In this document: one piece after another, positions 8,763-16,310 of the stretch
How positions within the stretch are numbered: the first letter of the stretch is position 1
Layout: the number at the start of each line of letters is the position of its first letter
Assembly: GCF_000196495.1 (NCBI RefSeq)
Contig: NC_011312.1
Span: 558,001 to 622,000, forward strand
Source: Aliivibrio salmonicida LFI1238
GTDB lineage: Bacteria > Pseudomonadota > Gammaproteobacteria > Enterobacterales > Vibrionaceae
Reading direction: 5' to 3'
Length of the DNA stretch: 64,000 nucleotides
The notes under the pieces: model-generated
Database searches by the model: none
Told to the model about the DNA's origin: nothing
The model's input: the letters and a program-made list of their open reading frames with translations, nothing else
Made by a program: the position numbers and the translations under genes

Positions 8763-9019
8763 TGGATAGCGCCGAGATTAAAGAATTATTAGACGCAGCA
8801 CTTCAACTTCAAGAGATTCACGTTAAAGGTGAAGGAAGCCATTTTGAAGTTATTGCTGTGGATGAATCGTTCAATGGAATGAACAGAGTTAAAAAGCAAC
8901 AAACCATCTATGGACCTTTGATGGAACACATCTCAACAAATACTATTCACGCTCTATCAATCAAAGCGTTTACTCCGGAAGAGTGGGCACGTGATAAAAA
9001 ATTAAATAGCTTATTCTAA
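8762..9019 (+). CDS. ibaG: BolA family protein IbaG
   Basis: BolA/IbaA-type protein of 85 residues. Family members pair with monothiol glutaredoxins to bind [2Fe-2S] clusters, and IbaG is linked to acid stress and envelope integrity. The class II KH-like fold is indicated by IKELLDAALQLQEIHVKGEG and the C-terminal TIHALSIKAFTPEEW. It lies between mlaB and murA with 12 bp to murA, the usual enterobacterial and Vibrio order. Confidence 0.93.
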   Translation: MDSAEIKELLDAALQLQEIHVKGEGSHFEVIAVDESFNGMNRVKKQQTIYGPLMEHISTNTIHALSIKAFTPEEWARDKKLNSLF

Positions 9020-9031
9020 GAGGCCTTTTGA

Positions 9032-10300
9032 ATGTATAAGTTCCGAATTCAAGGAAGCGATAAACCACTTTCAGGAGAGGTTACGATTTCTGGTGCAAAA
9101 AATGCTGCACTACCAATTTTATTCGCTGCATTACTTGCTGAAGAGCCAGTAGAAGTTGCCAATGTTCCTAAACTTCGTGATGTTGATACAACGATAGAGT
9201 TACTGCAACGCTTAGGCGCTAAGGTTTCTCGTAATGGTTCAGTTCATATTGATGCAAGCGAAGTTAATAACTTTTGTGCACCGTATGATTTAGTTAAAAC
9301 GATGCGTGCATCAATTTGGGCACTCGGTCCATTGGTTGCACGTTTTGGTAAAGGCCAAGTATCTTTACCTGGTGGTTGTGCTATTGGTGCTCGTCCTGTT
9401 GACCTTCATATTCACGGTCTTGAGCAACTGGGTGCAACTATTAAGCTTGAAGACGGTTACGTTAAAGCTGAAGTTGATGGCCGCTTAAAAGGCGCACACA
9501 TCGTTATGGATAAAGTCAGTGTTGGCGCAACCATCACGGTTATGTGTGCAGCGACTTTGGCTGAAGGCACGACTATTTTAGAAAACGCAGCGCGTGAACC
9601 TGAGATTGTAGATACTGCTCATTTCCTTAATGCTATTGGTGCGAAAGTATCAGGTATGGGAACCGATACGATTACTATTGAAGGCGTTGAACGTCTTGGT
9701 GGTGGATATCATGAAGTGGTTGCTGACCGTATAGAAACGGGGACATTCCTTGTCGCAGCTGCTGTATCTGGCGGTAAAGTCGTATGTAAAAATACGAAAG
9801 CGAGCCTACTTGAATCTGTTTTGGCTAAGCTTGAAGAAGCGGGCGCTAAAGTTGAATCTGGTGAAGACTGGATCAGTTTAGACATGACAGGCCGAGAGCT
9901 AAAAGCGGTAAATATCCGTACGGCTCCACATCCTGCATTTCCAACAGACATGCAAGCGCAATTCACATTGTTAAATATGATGGCGAAAGGTCCAGGTATT
10001 ATTACGGAAACGATTTTTGAAAACCGTTTCATGCACATTCCTGAATTGCAACGTATGGGTGCTCACGCTGAGATTGAAGGTAATACTGCTATTTGTGGTG
10101 ATACTGATGGTTTAAGTGGTGCTCAAGTAATGGCAACAGATTTAAGAGCCTCTGCAAGCCTTGTTATCGCAGGTTGTATAGCAAAAGGTGAAACAATTGT
10201 TGATCGTATTTATCATATCGACCGTGGTTATGATAAGATCGAAGACAAGTTAACCGCATTAGGCGCGAATATCGAAAGAGTTCGTAGTAGCGAATTATAA
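9032..10300 (+). CDS. murA: UDP-N-acetylglucosamine 1-carboxyvinyltransferase MurA
   Basis: Catalyses the first committed step of peptidoglycan synthesis, the transfer of enolpyruvate from PEP to UDP-GlcNAc in the cytoplasm. The catalytic cysteine, the fosfomycin target, is Cys116 in GGCAIGARP, so the protein should be fosfomycin-sensitive at this position. The substrate-contacting KNAALPIL (about residues 23-30) and RDVDTT (49-54) are present. Length is 422 residues (E. coli 419). A strong terminator follows. Confidence 0.97.
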   Translation: MYKFRIQGSDKPLSGEVTISGAKNAALPILFAALLAEEPVEVANVPKLRDVDTTIELLQRLGAKVSRNGSVHIDASEVNNFCAPYDLVKTMRASIWALGPLVARFGKGQVSLPGGCAIGARPVDLHIHGLEQLGATIKLEDGYVKAEVDGRLKGAHIVMDKVSVGATITVMCAATLAEGTTILENAAREPEIVDTAHFLNAIGAKVSGMGTDTITIEGVERLGGGYHEVVADRIETGTFLVAAAVSGGKVVCKNTKASLLESVLAKLEEAGAKVESGEDWISLDMTGRELKAVNIRTAPHPAFPTDMQAQFTLLNMMAKGPGIITETIFENRFMHIPELQRMGAHAEIEGNTAICGDTDGLSGAQVMATDLRASASLVIAGCIAKGETIVDRIYHIDRGYDKIEDKLTALGANIERVRSSEL

Positions 10301-10338
10301 TCTTCACGATTATTTAGGCTACATCAGTACTAAAGTGG

Positions 10339-10369
10339 AAACCGGGTATATATGACCCGGTTTTTTATT
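10339..10369 (+). terminator. Terminator after murA
   Basis: The arms ACCGGGT and ACCCGGT flank a seven-base AT-rich loop and are followed by TTTTTT. It closes the mla-murA transcription unit. Confidence 0.85.
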
Positions 10370-10434
10370 GTTTGTAATATAAGTACACTGAATTAGATAT
10401 TGAGTGGAATGTATATATTTTAGGAGAAACACTT

Positions 10435-11160
10435 ATGATTGCATTGTTACGCCTGATTGCTTTGGCTATCTTTGCTGTCTTTACGTTTGTATTTGGCTGT
10501 GGTTATTGCTTATTAAGCCCACGTAACCCAAAACACGTTTATACTTTTGGTCTTTGGTTTGCTCGTATGTCGCGAGTATTTGGTATTAAACTTGAAGTGC
10601 GAGTTCCTGAAAGTGTTAAAAATTCAGGACCAAGTTTATACATCGCAAACCATCAAAATAGCTGGGATTTGTTTACTGTCTCTGGGGCAATTCAACCAAG
10701 AACAGTGACTGTAGGTAAAAAAAGCATCGCGTGGATGCCGTTGTTTGGTCAACTGTATTGGATCACCGGTAATATTCTTATTGACCGTAATAATCGCAGT
10801 AAAGCGGTAGGTACGATTTCACAAGTTGCGGATAATATTAAGAAACGTAATGTCTCTGTATGGATGTTCCCAGAAGGAACGCGTTCTCGTGGTCGTGGTT
10901 TATTGCCATTTAAAACGGGTGCATTTCATGCGGCTATCGCTGCTGATGTTCCAGTGACTCCGATTGTGTGTAGTAATACGGAAGGCGTAAAACTAAATCG
11001 TTGGAATAACGGTGTGGTTATTGTCGAAATTTTACCGCCAGTAAGCCTTGATGGTTACACGAAAGCGAACGTTCGTGAATTAGCGAATGAATGTCGTGAA
11101 CAAATGAAAGTTAAGCTAGAAGAATTAAATAAAGAAGTTGCAGAACGCAACCAAGCTTAA
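10435..11160 (+). CDS. plsC: 1-acyl-sn-glycerol-3-phosphate acyltransferase PlsC
   Basis: Membrane-associated acyltransferase that makes phosphatidic acid from lysophosphatidic acid. The N-terminal hydrophobic segment (about residues 1-28) is followed by motif I NHQNSWD (the HX4D catalytic pair) and motif III FPEGTRSRGRG, with PVTPIV near motif IV. Length is 241 residues, as in E. coli (245). It stands alone between two terminators, with AGGAGAAAC before the start. Confidence 0.95.
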   Translation: MIALLRLIALAIFAVFTFVFGCGYCLLSPRNPKHVYTFGLWFARMSRVFGIKLEVRVPESVKNSGPSLYIANHQNSWDLFTVSGAIQPRTVTVGKKSIAWMPLFGQLYWITGNILIDRNNRSKAVGTISQVADNIKKRNVSVWMFPEGTRSRGRGLLPFKTGAFHAAIAADVPVTPIVCSNTEGVKLNRWNNGVVIVEILPPVSLDGYTKANVRELANECREQMKVKLEELNKEVAERNQA

Positions 11161-11175
11161 ATTTTATAATTATTT

Positions 11176-11209
11176 TTAAGGGTATACGGATCTCCGTGTA
11201 CCCTTTTTA
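11176..11209 (+). terminator. Terminator after plsC
   Basis: An 11-12 bp stem (arms GGGTATACGGA and TCCGTGTACCC with one T-G wobble) around a two-base centre is followed by TTTTTATTTT. Confidence 0.85.
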
Positions 11210-11230
11210 TTTTGATGTGTAGAAGAAATA

Positions 11231-11548
11231 ATGAAAGAAGAAGTTGTCCTTGTTAATGCGCAAGGTGATGCCATTGGCACCATGGAAAAATTAGAAGCAC
11301 ATAAAAAAGGATTACTGCATTTAGCATTTTCGGTTTTGCTTTGCCGTGAAACAAAAGAGGGCAGAGAGTTTCTTTTGCAGAAACGAGCTGAATGTAAATA
11401 TCACAGCAAAGGGAAATGGAGTAATACGTGCTGCTCTCACCCCCGAGTGAATGAAGCTATTGAGTCTGCAGGTGTTCGTCGTTTGGCTGAAGAGATTGGT
11501 ATTACTGGAATTCAGGCCGAACAATTTGATAATTTGGGTTGGTTTATC
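11231..11548 (+). pseudogene. idi: idi 5' part, interrupted by an IS66 element
   Basis: First 106 codons of a type 1 isopentenyl-diphosphate delta-isomerase, which interconverts IPP and DMAPP. The Nudix-like fold shows metal-binding residues in KGKWSNTCCSHPR and the Nudix-like stretch AGVRRLAEEIGI. The reading frame stops being idi at 11548, where the insertion sequence begins; the frame then runs about 33 codons into IS DNA. Joining 11231-11548 to 13818-14042 restores an uninterrupted frame of 180 residues, close to E. coli Idi (182). The catalytic glutamates of the C-terminal half are separated from this part, so function is almost certainly lost. Confidence 0.93.
11541..11548. repeat. 8-bp target-site duplication, left copy
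   Basis: GGTTTATC directly before the left end of the IS66 element, repeated exactly at 13810-13817 after the right end. An 8-bp duplication is characteristic of IS66. Confidence 0.95.
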
Positions 11549-11572
11549 GTAAGCGTGCGGGGAACTACACCT
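11549..11572. repeat. IS66 terminal inverted repeat, left
   Basis: 24 bp starting GTAAGCGTGCGGGG, identical to the reverse complement of 13786-13809. The tnpC stop codon (11565-11567) falls inside it. Confidence 0.93.
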
Positions 11573-13043
11573 TGTCTTTTACATTCCAAGGTAAAAGTGA
11601 ATCGATATCTGGCGATCCAACACATAAACGATCTAGACAATACCTAATATAATCGTAAGGGATTAATCCGTTTGCCTTTGCTGTTTCTACAATGCTGTAA
11701 AGCATTGCACTTGAATCTGCACCAGCCGTTGAACCCGAAAATAACCAGTTTTTCCGGCCGATAACAAACGGTTTAACCGCTCGCTCTGCTCGATTGTTAT
11801 CAATAGATAACAATCCATCATCAATATAACGAACTAATTTATCCCATTGATTTAATGTATAGCTAATCGCCTCACCTAATTTTGTTTTAGGTGATACTCG
11901 ACTAACTGCGCTATCAAGCCAATCACGGAGCTCTTTAAGTAAATCGCGGGCTTCTGTCTGCCTAGCAACATACTTGGCTTCAGGGGAAGCCTCTTTTAAT
12001 AACGATTCGATCCGGTATAGCTTTTGGATTTTACTCAATACCCAATCTGCACTCCCTGTTTTCCCTTTTACTTGAACACGTTGAGCCTCAATAAATCGTC
12101 GACGTGCGTGTGCCCAACAGCCAACTAAAATCGCTTCAGTTTGTTCATAACCTTGGTAACCATCGGTATGTAAATACCCGTTATAACCTTTTAAAAAGTT
12201 AACTGGATGGTAGCCATGCCTGCTAGATTGATAATCATAAAGTACAATTCCAGGCAAAACACCAGAGCCTGGAGAATCATAGCCAGAGCAGTAGACCCAC
12301 ATATAACATTTTGCTTTTTCACATCCACACATTTACCGTTGTTCATCACAATGCAGAGTGGGTGTTCAGCAAATACGATGTACTCGTTATTAGAGGGGTA
12401 AATAGTACCGAGCATTTTATAACCAATCCGCCATCGTTCGCCGTCCAATAATGATACCCCATTGCTGAAATAACGTTTCTTGACGATAAAGTGGAAGACT
12501 GTATTGAAATTTAGCCGTAATAATTTGAGCAAGTAAACTTGCGGTCGCAATCCCTTTAGGGATTGGTGACGCTGGCATTGGGGCTTGTTTAATGTCTACT
12601 GAAGTATTGTTTTTTTCACAATTTCGGCAAGCATATTTAGGACGAACATGTTGAATAACTTCCACTTTAGCTGGTACAAATTCCAACTTTTCACTGATGT
12701 CTTTACCCATCGCATGCATCTCTAGACCGCAACACTTACAAGTTTTATCTTTTATGTCGTGGATAATAACAGTACGCGGTAAGTCTTCAGGTAAGCGTTG
12801 GCGTTTTGGCTTTTGACGAGTGTAGGTAATCGTTTGTGTGTCATCATTTTCAATGATGATTTCTTCTTCTGTTTCATTGAATAAATCAAATTGAGTCGAG
12901 TCAGATTCACTGCTTTTACCAAAGCGCTGATGTTGAGCCAGTCGAAATTGCTCTAGAAGACGGTTATATTTATTTTCAAGCTGAAGCACAAGTGCTTTCA
13001 GCTCGTCAATGGTATCAGGAAGTGGTTTTATTTTATCAGTCAT
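11565..13043 (-). pseudogene. tnpC: IS66 transposase TnpC, broken by frame disruptions
   Basis: Relic of the DDE transposase. The N-terminal part (13043-12417, 208 codons) has the leucine-rich start, an acidic segment, a zinc-finger-like CKCCGLEMH and the LPLYRQETLFQQWGI motif, then hits a stop after RRTMADWL. The protein resumes in a second frame at WRIGYKMLG and runs to about 12310. It then changes to a third frame from about KAKCYMWVYCSG to the end at 11565. The second aspartate (HTDGYQGYE) and the glutamate (NNRAERAVKPF) of the DDE triad remain. The place of the first aspartate, normally ADET, reads FAEHPL. Intact relatives are about 500 residues. Confidence 0.88.
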
Positions 13044-13114
13044 GTAGATGACTATATAACGATAATACAGGTAATCAATCGGTTGCCTCCTATTCTTGAC
13101 TGAGAATCAACTAT

Positions 13115-13462
13115 TTAAAGGGTTGTTTGATAATGTACCGGTTGATGTCCTAAGATATCAAAACCTTGTAATAGCAGTGTCAGTTGCTGCTCTGATAATG
13201 CTAACGTATCGTTATTTATATTTCGTGGCCATTTGAAGCGGTCTTCATCTAATCGCTTGTACCATAAAGCGAATCCTGTTTTATCCCAATACAATATTTT
13301 GAGTTTATCACGAGGCTTATTGCAAAATATAAATAGAGCATCACTAAACGGTGATAGTTGCATTTCTTGCTCAACAATCACGACAAGGCCATTAATGGCC
13401 TTGCGAAAATCGACAAAATCACGATGAAGATAAATGGTGGAAACATCAGTAAATACATTCAT
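13115..13462 (-). CDS. tnpB: IS66 accessory protein TnpB (Orf2 family)
   Basis: 115-residue IS66 Orf2-like protein required for transposition of IS66 elements, of unknown molecular role. The family signature is visible as VSTIYLHRDFVDFRKAINGL, FIFCNKPRDKLKILYWDKTG and FALWYKRLDEDRFKWP. Its ATG overlaps the tnpA stop (ATGA), so translation is coupled. The frame is intact although tnpC is not. Confidence 0.93.
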   Translation of the reverse strand: MNVFTDVSTIYLHRDFVDFRKAINGLVVIVEQEMQLSPFSDALFIFCNKPRDKLKILYWDKTGFALWYKRLDEDRFKWPRNINNDTLALSEQQLTLLLQGFDILGHQPVHYQTTL

Positions 13463-13728
13463 GATTGATACCCTTTTAATAAGAGTCCTATCCAGTGAGG
13501 TTCAGTATTAGCTGGCAATGTTAATCGCAATTTTCCGATAGAAAGTTGAATATCTGGTAATTGTGGAGTGGCGTTAATCTTTTGTTTCCATCGTGCTTTA
13601 CGTGCACTAAATGTCTTTGGCAGAATATTATGGTTACGACAAAATTCAGCGGCACTAAGCTTGCTAGATTGCTGAGATTCAAATAGAGCGTGCCATTGCT
13701 CTGGTGTTCTCTTTTTATCTTTTTGCAT
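13459..13728 (-). CDS. tnpA: IS66 accessory protein TnpA (HTH, Orf1 family)
   Basis: 89-residue protein with an N-terminal helix-turn-helix of the transposase-8/IS66 Orf1 type (QWHALFESQQSSKLSAAEFC, then RNHNILPKTFSARKARWKQK). It is probably the end-binding or regulatory component of the element. The C-terminal portion (LSIGKLRLTLPANTEPHWIG) is the usual IS66 TnpA tail. First gene of the tnpABC unit, about 60 bp inside the right end. Frame intact. Confidence 0.88.
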   Translation of the reverse strand: MQKDKKRTPEQWHALFESQQSSKLSAAEFCRNHNILPKTFSARKARWKQKINATPQLPDIQLSIGKLRLTLPANTEPHWIGLLLKGYQS

Positions 13729-13785
13729 AATTACGTTCTCGTTAAATGAAAGATCGTAAGATACGCATAATGAATTTTATTTGTT

Positions 13786-13809
13786 AGGTGTAGTTCCCCG
13801 CACGCTTAC
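13786..13809. repeat. IS66 terminal inverted repeat, right
   Basis: 24 bp ending CCCCGCACGCTTAC, the perfect inverse of the left terminus at 11549-11572. Confidence 0.93.
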
Positions 13810-13817
13810 GGTTTATC
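13810..13817. repeat. 8-bp target-site duplication, right copy
   Basis: GGTTTATC, identical to 11541-11548. Removing one copy together with the element restores the idi frame. Confidence 0.95.
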
Positions 13818-14042
13818 TATCAAGCCGAATTAGAAAATGGATTGAGTGAGCATGAACAAGATTATATCTTATTAGCGAATACGCCTGATGTTAGGTTTGA
13901 ACTTAATCCGGAAGAAGTCAGTGACATTCAGTGGTGGAGTGAAACTAAAATTAAGCAGACGTTAGCAGTAAGCCCTACTGTATTTTCTGTTTGGTTTGAA
14001 ACGGTGTATTCGAAAGTAATCCAATTTTTGGATAAAAAATAA
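13818..14042 (+). pseudogene. idi: idi 3' part, separated by the IS66 element
   Basis: The last 74 codons of isopentenyl-diphosphate isomerase (YQAELENGLSEHEQDYILLA onward), including the conserved EHEQDY stretch whose glutamates bind metal and catalyse in known Idi proteins, and the ending FSVWFETVYSKVIQFL. The part has no changes that would break it apart from the insertion. A TTG at 13842 could allow weak internal initiation, but the fragment lacks the Cys-bearing half and cannot form the enzyme. Loss is tolerable because IspH of the MEP pathway makes both IPP and DMAPP (established for MEP-pathway bacteria). Confidence 0.92.
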
Positions 14043-14071
14043 GGCAGGTACTTTTCATTAAGTCTGCCTTA
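14040..14071. terminator. Terminator between idi remnant and ridA, probably bidirectional
   Basis: AAGGCAG and CTGCCTT form the stem base, with an inner ACTT/AAGT pairing. On the minus strand the hairpin is followed by TTATTTTTTA, so it best serves ridA. On the plus strand the T-tract is weak. Confidence 0.7.
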
Positions 14072-14098
14072 TCTGATTTCATTTATTGTTTGTTAATG

Positions 14099-14488
14099 TT
14101 ATTTACGAACAGCAATAGCTTCAATTTCGATACCAACATCTTTTGGAAGACGCGCAACTTCAACGCAAGAGCGAGCAGGGTAATTTGCTACGTTATGTTC
14201 ATCAAAAAAGTTGCCGTACACTTCGTTTACTGTACCAAAGTCATTTAAGTCTTTCACAAATACCGTCATTTTAACGATATCAGAAACCGTTAGGCCTGAA
14301 GATTCAATAACGGCTTTCACATTCTCAAGAGATTGGCGTGCTTGCTCTGCGATATCATCAGATACTTCACCTGTTGCAGGGTTAACAGGGATTTGGCCAG
14401 AAGTCAGTACCATACTACCAAGATCAACACCTTGAATGTATGGACCAATTGCCGCTGGAGCGTTATCTGTATGAAGTACTTTAGTCAT
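14099..14488 (-). CDS. ridA: RidA family reactive enamine/imine deaminase
   Basis: Hydrolyses 2-aminoacrylate and related enamines released by PLP enzymes, protecting other PLP enzymes from damage. The 129 residues match the YjgF/RidA family. The active-site arginine lies in PARSCVEVARLPKDVGIEIE, with the C-terminal glutamate of the same stretch. The early APAAIGPY motif is also typical. It lies just downstream of pyrBI, as in many gammaproteobacteria, but a terminator at 14557-14587 separates them. Confidence 0.95.
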   Translation of the reverse strand: MTKVLHTDNAPAAIGPYIQGVDLGSMVLTSGQIPVNPATGEVSDDIAEQARQSLENVKAVIESSGLTVSDIVKMTVFVKDLNDFGTVNEVYGNFFDEHNVANYPARSCVEVARLPKDVGIEIEAIAVRK

Positions 14489-14556
14489 GATCTATTCCTT
14501 TTTGAATGAAGTGAACTTAAGCTCACCGATAAACTCAATATAAAACAAATGCGGAT

Positions 14557-14587
14557 AAGAAAACAGCCCCGAGAATATCGAGGCTGA
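14557..14587 (-). terminator. Terminator of the pyrBI operon
   Basis: On the minus strand CAGCCTCGA and TCGGGGCTG pair around a short loop and are followed by TTTTCTT, about 40 bp after the pyrI stop. Confidence 0.75.
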
Positions 14588-14627
14588 GAAGATGAAGACA
14601 ATTTAATTCACTTTCGTTGTCGTCTGC

Positions 14628-15092
14628 TTAATGTAAATCGGTCACGACTTCTTGAGAGTATACTTTTTCACAATATTTGCACTTCAGATGGATGTTTCCT
14701 TTCTTAGCTATCACTTTAAAGCTGCTATCTACTGGCTCACCATGAGTAATGCAATTGCTGTTCGGACACTCAAATACCCCTGTGATTTGCTTAGGAAGAA
14801 TTAGCGGTATCTTTTTAACGACTTCATAGTTCTCAATTTGATTAACGGTTGCGTGTGGTGCATACAACGCCAATTTACTCGCTTGTTCTGGTGTGACAAA
14901 TGTATTTTCTATTTTCAGTAAATCTTTTGAGCCAAGCGCTGAAGACGGTAAGTTTAAGCCAATGGTCACACGCTCTGCTGTTTTGTCCATTTGGAACAAT
15001 TTAAGCACTTTTACACCAATATTTGCAGGAATGTGATCGATAACGGTGCCGTTTTTGATTGCTTCAACACGTAATTCAGTTTTATTCGACAT
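14628..15092 (-). CDS. pyrI: Aspartate carbamoyltransferase regulatory chain PyrI
   Basis: Regulatory subunit of ATCase that binds CTP, UTP and ATP and links catalytic trimers. The start at 15092 (MSNKTELRVEAI) follows a clear AAGGAAG site and gives 154 residues; a longer frame to 15119 overlaps pyrB and is unlikely. The four zinc cysteines are at 109, 114, 138 and 141, the same positions as in E. coli PyrI. It begins 13 bp after the pyrB stop and shares its attenuated promoter. Confidence 0.96.
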   Translation of the reverse strand: MSNKTELRVEAIKNGTVIDHIPANIGVKVLKLFQMDKTAERVTIGLNLPSSALGSKDLLKIENTFVTPEQASKLALYAPHATVNQIENYEVVKKIPLILPKQITGVFECPNSNCITHGEPVDSSFKVIAKKGNIHLKCKYCEKVYSQEVVTDLH

Positions 15093-15105
15093 TTGATTTT
15101 CTTCC

Positions 15106-16035
15106 TTATAGTGATTCATTCAAAACAAGAGCAAGTAATGCTTGGCGAGCATAAACCCCATTTTCAGCTTGTTGGAAATAATACGCGTGTGGTGTTTTAT
15201 CGACGTCGATATTAATTTCATCAATACGAGGAAGAGGGTGAAGCACTTTTAGGTTTTCACGTGCAGGTTTTAGATCCGCAGCAGATAAGATGTATGCAGA
15301 CTTAATGTGTGCGTATTCTGATTCATCAAAGCGCTCTTTTTGAACTCGAGTCATGTATAGAATATCGAGTTCAGGAATGGCTTCTTCCATGCTATTTAGC
15401 AGTTGGTATTCAATACCAAGTTCATCTAACTCTTCACAAATGTAATCAGGCATCGCTAATACTTCTGGAGCAATAAAAAAGAATTTAACGCCATTAAACT
15501 TGGCCAATGCTTGAGTTAAAGAGTGAACCGTTCGGCCATATTTTAAATCACCAACAAAAGCGATATTTAGATTATCTAAGCGTCCTTGAGTTTCGTAGAT
15601 AGTATAAAGATCCAAGAGGGTCTGAGTTGGGTGTTGGTTTGCACCATCTCCTGCATTAATTACCGGGGTGCCGTTTGAAAACTCAGAAGCAAGACGTGCT
15701 GCACCTTCTCTAGGGTGACGCATAACATAAGCATTAGCATAAGATGCAATGATTTGAACTGAATCGGCTAGCGTCTCACCTTTTTGAGCAAGGGAAGTAT
15801 TTCCTGCACTATCAAAACCAATGACAGATCCACCTAAGCGTTGAATGGCGGTTTCGAAAGAAAGACGCGTTCGCGTGGATGCTTCAAAAAAGCAGCTCGC
15901 AATCACTTTGTTTTTTAACAAATCAGGTTGAGGTTCTTTTTTTATATTACCTGCCGTTTCCACAATCAGCTCTAACTCTTCGCGAGATAGCTCTGGAATA
16001 GAAATGATATGTTTTTGATATAGCGAGTTAGCCAT
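15106..16035 (-). CDS. pyrB: Aspartate carbamoyltransferase catalytic chain PyrB
   Basis: Condenses carbamoyl phosphate and aspartate to N-carbamoylaspartate, the committed step of pyrimidine synthesis. The carbamoyl-phosphate loop STRTRLSFETA (about residues 53-63), HPTQ (about 135-138) and LHPLPRIDEI near residue 268 are present. Length is 309 residues (E. coli 311). It is the first structural gene of pyrBI, preceded by a leader peptide and attenuator (16071-16205). Confidence 0.97.
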   Translation of the reverse strand: MANSLYQKHIISIPELSREELELIVETAGNIKKEPQPDLLKNKVIASCFFEASTRTRLSFETAIQRLGGSVIGFDSAGNTSLAQKGETLADSVQIIASYANAYVMRHPREGAARLASEFSNGTPVINAGDGANQHPTQTLLDLYTIYETQGRLDNLNIAFVGDLKYGRTVHSLTQALAKFNGVKFFFIAPEVLAMPDYICEELDELGIEYQLLNSMEEAIPELDILYMTRVQKERFDESEYAHIKSAYILSAADLKPARENLKVLHPLPRIDEINIDVDKTPHAYYFQQAENGVYARQALLALVLNESL

Positions 16036-16070
16036 AGTCTCTCTTCCCTTTTATTTATCATATTGAAATC

Positions 16071-16103
16071 AAAAAAAAGCCCCCTATAAAATAGGAGGCT
16101 TTA
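16071..16103 (-). terminator. pyrBI attenuator (rho-independent hairpin)
   Basis: On the minus strand GCCTCCTAT and ATAGGGGGC pair around a TTT loop and are followed by eight T residues, 36 bp before pyrB. The stem begins at the stop codon of the leader peptide, so a ribosome trailing closely behind the polymerase would cover it. This is the geometry of UTP-sensitive attenuation in E. coli pyrBI. Confidence 0.88.
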
Positions 16104-16205
16104 AAAATATCGGTAATTAGGAAACTCAAAAAATAGGGGACCACCGCACGTAGGGAGTGCAGATACTCGGTCGACCGCTGTATGAAGATAAGTTAATAAC
16201 ATCAT
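16101..16205 (-). CDS. pyrBI leader peptide (PyrL-like)
   Basis: A 34-codon frame starting with two ATGs after AGGAAATT and ending in TAA at 16103-16101, exactly where the attenuator stem starts. The peptide begins MMLLTYLHTAVDRV and ends EFPNYRYF. The RNA between about 16141 and 16118 contains a U-rich run (CCCCTATTTTTTGAGTTTCC) that could serve as the UTP-dependent pause site. The sequence is unrelated to the E. coli peptide, as expected if only its translation matters. Role inferred from position and structure. Confidence 0.75.
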   Translation of the reverse strand: MMLLTYLHTAVDRVSALPTCGGPLFFEFPNYRYF

Positions 16206-16228
16206 AATTTCCTAGTAAATTGCGCGAA

Positions 16229-16256
16229 ATTATACTCGTATCAAAATCCTAAGCAA
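16229..16256 (-). promoter_or_regulatory. pyrBI promoter
   Basis: On the minus strand TTGCTT (16256-16251) and a perfect TATAAT (16234-16229) are spaced by 16 bases, about 24 bp before the leader-peptide ATG. The -35 hexamer overlaps a PurR-like palindrome (16253-16264). Confidence 0.75.
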
Positions 16257-16264
16257 GCGTTTGC
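16253..16264. promoter_or_regulatory. PurR-like operator at the pyrBI promoter
   Basis: GCAAGCGTTTGC differs at one base from the perfect palindrome GCAAACGTTTGC at the core of the PurR box. It overlaps the -35 element, where a bound repressor would block polymerase. Regulation by PurR is an inference. Confidence 0.45.
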
Positions 16265-16310
16265 ATCAAACTTCTTTTGATTATTCTTGTTCTTATTCGG
16301 TATCTTAGAT

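Larger units (their letters stand above)
11549..13809 (-). mobile_element. IS66-family insertion sequence inside idi
   Basis: A 2,261-bp element bounded by 24-bp perfect inverted repeats (11549-11572 and 13786-13809) that begin GTAAGCG, the hallmark IS66 terminus. It carries the three-gene tnpA-tnpB-tnpC set on the minus strand, opposite to idi. Ends and target duplication are intact, but tnpC is broken (see 11565-13043), so the copy cannot now move without a transposase supplied in trans. There is no passenger gene. The exact IS name would need a database comparison. Confidence 0.95.

Noticed and set aside
12191..12550. Separate IS-encoded gene in the middle of tnpC
   Set aside because: Its middle portion (WRIGYKMLG onward) is TnpC sequence in a shifted frame; the rest is off-frame translation.
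13842..14042. Independent small Nudix-like gene after the IS element
   Set aside because: It is the in-frame 3' part of idi; joining across the target duplication restores the family-length protein.
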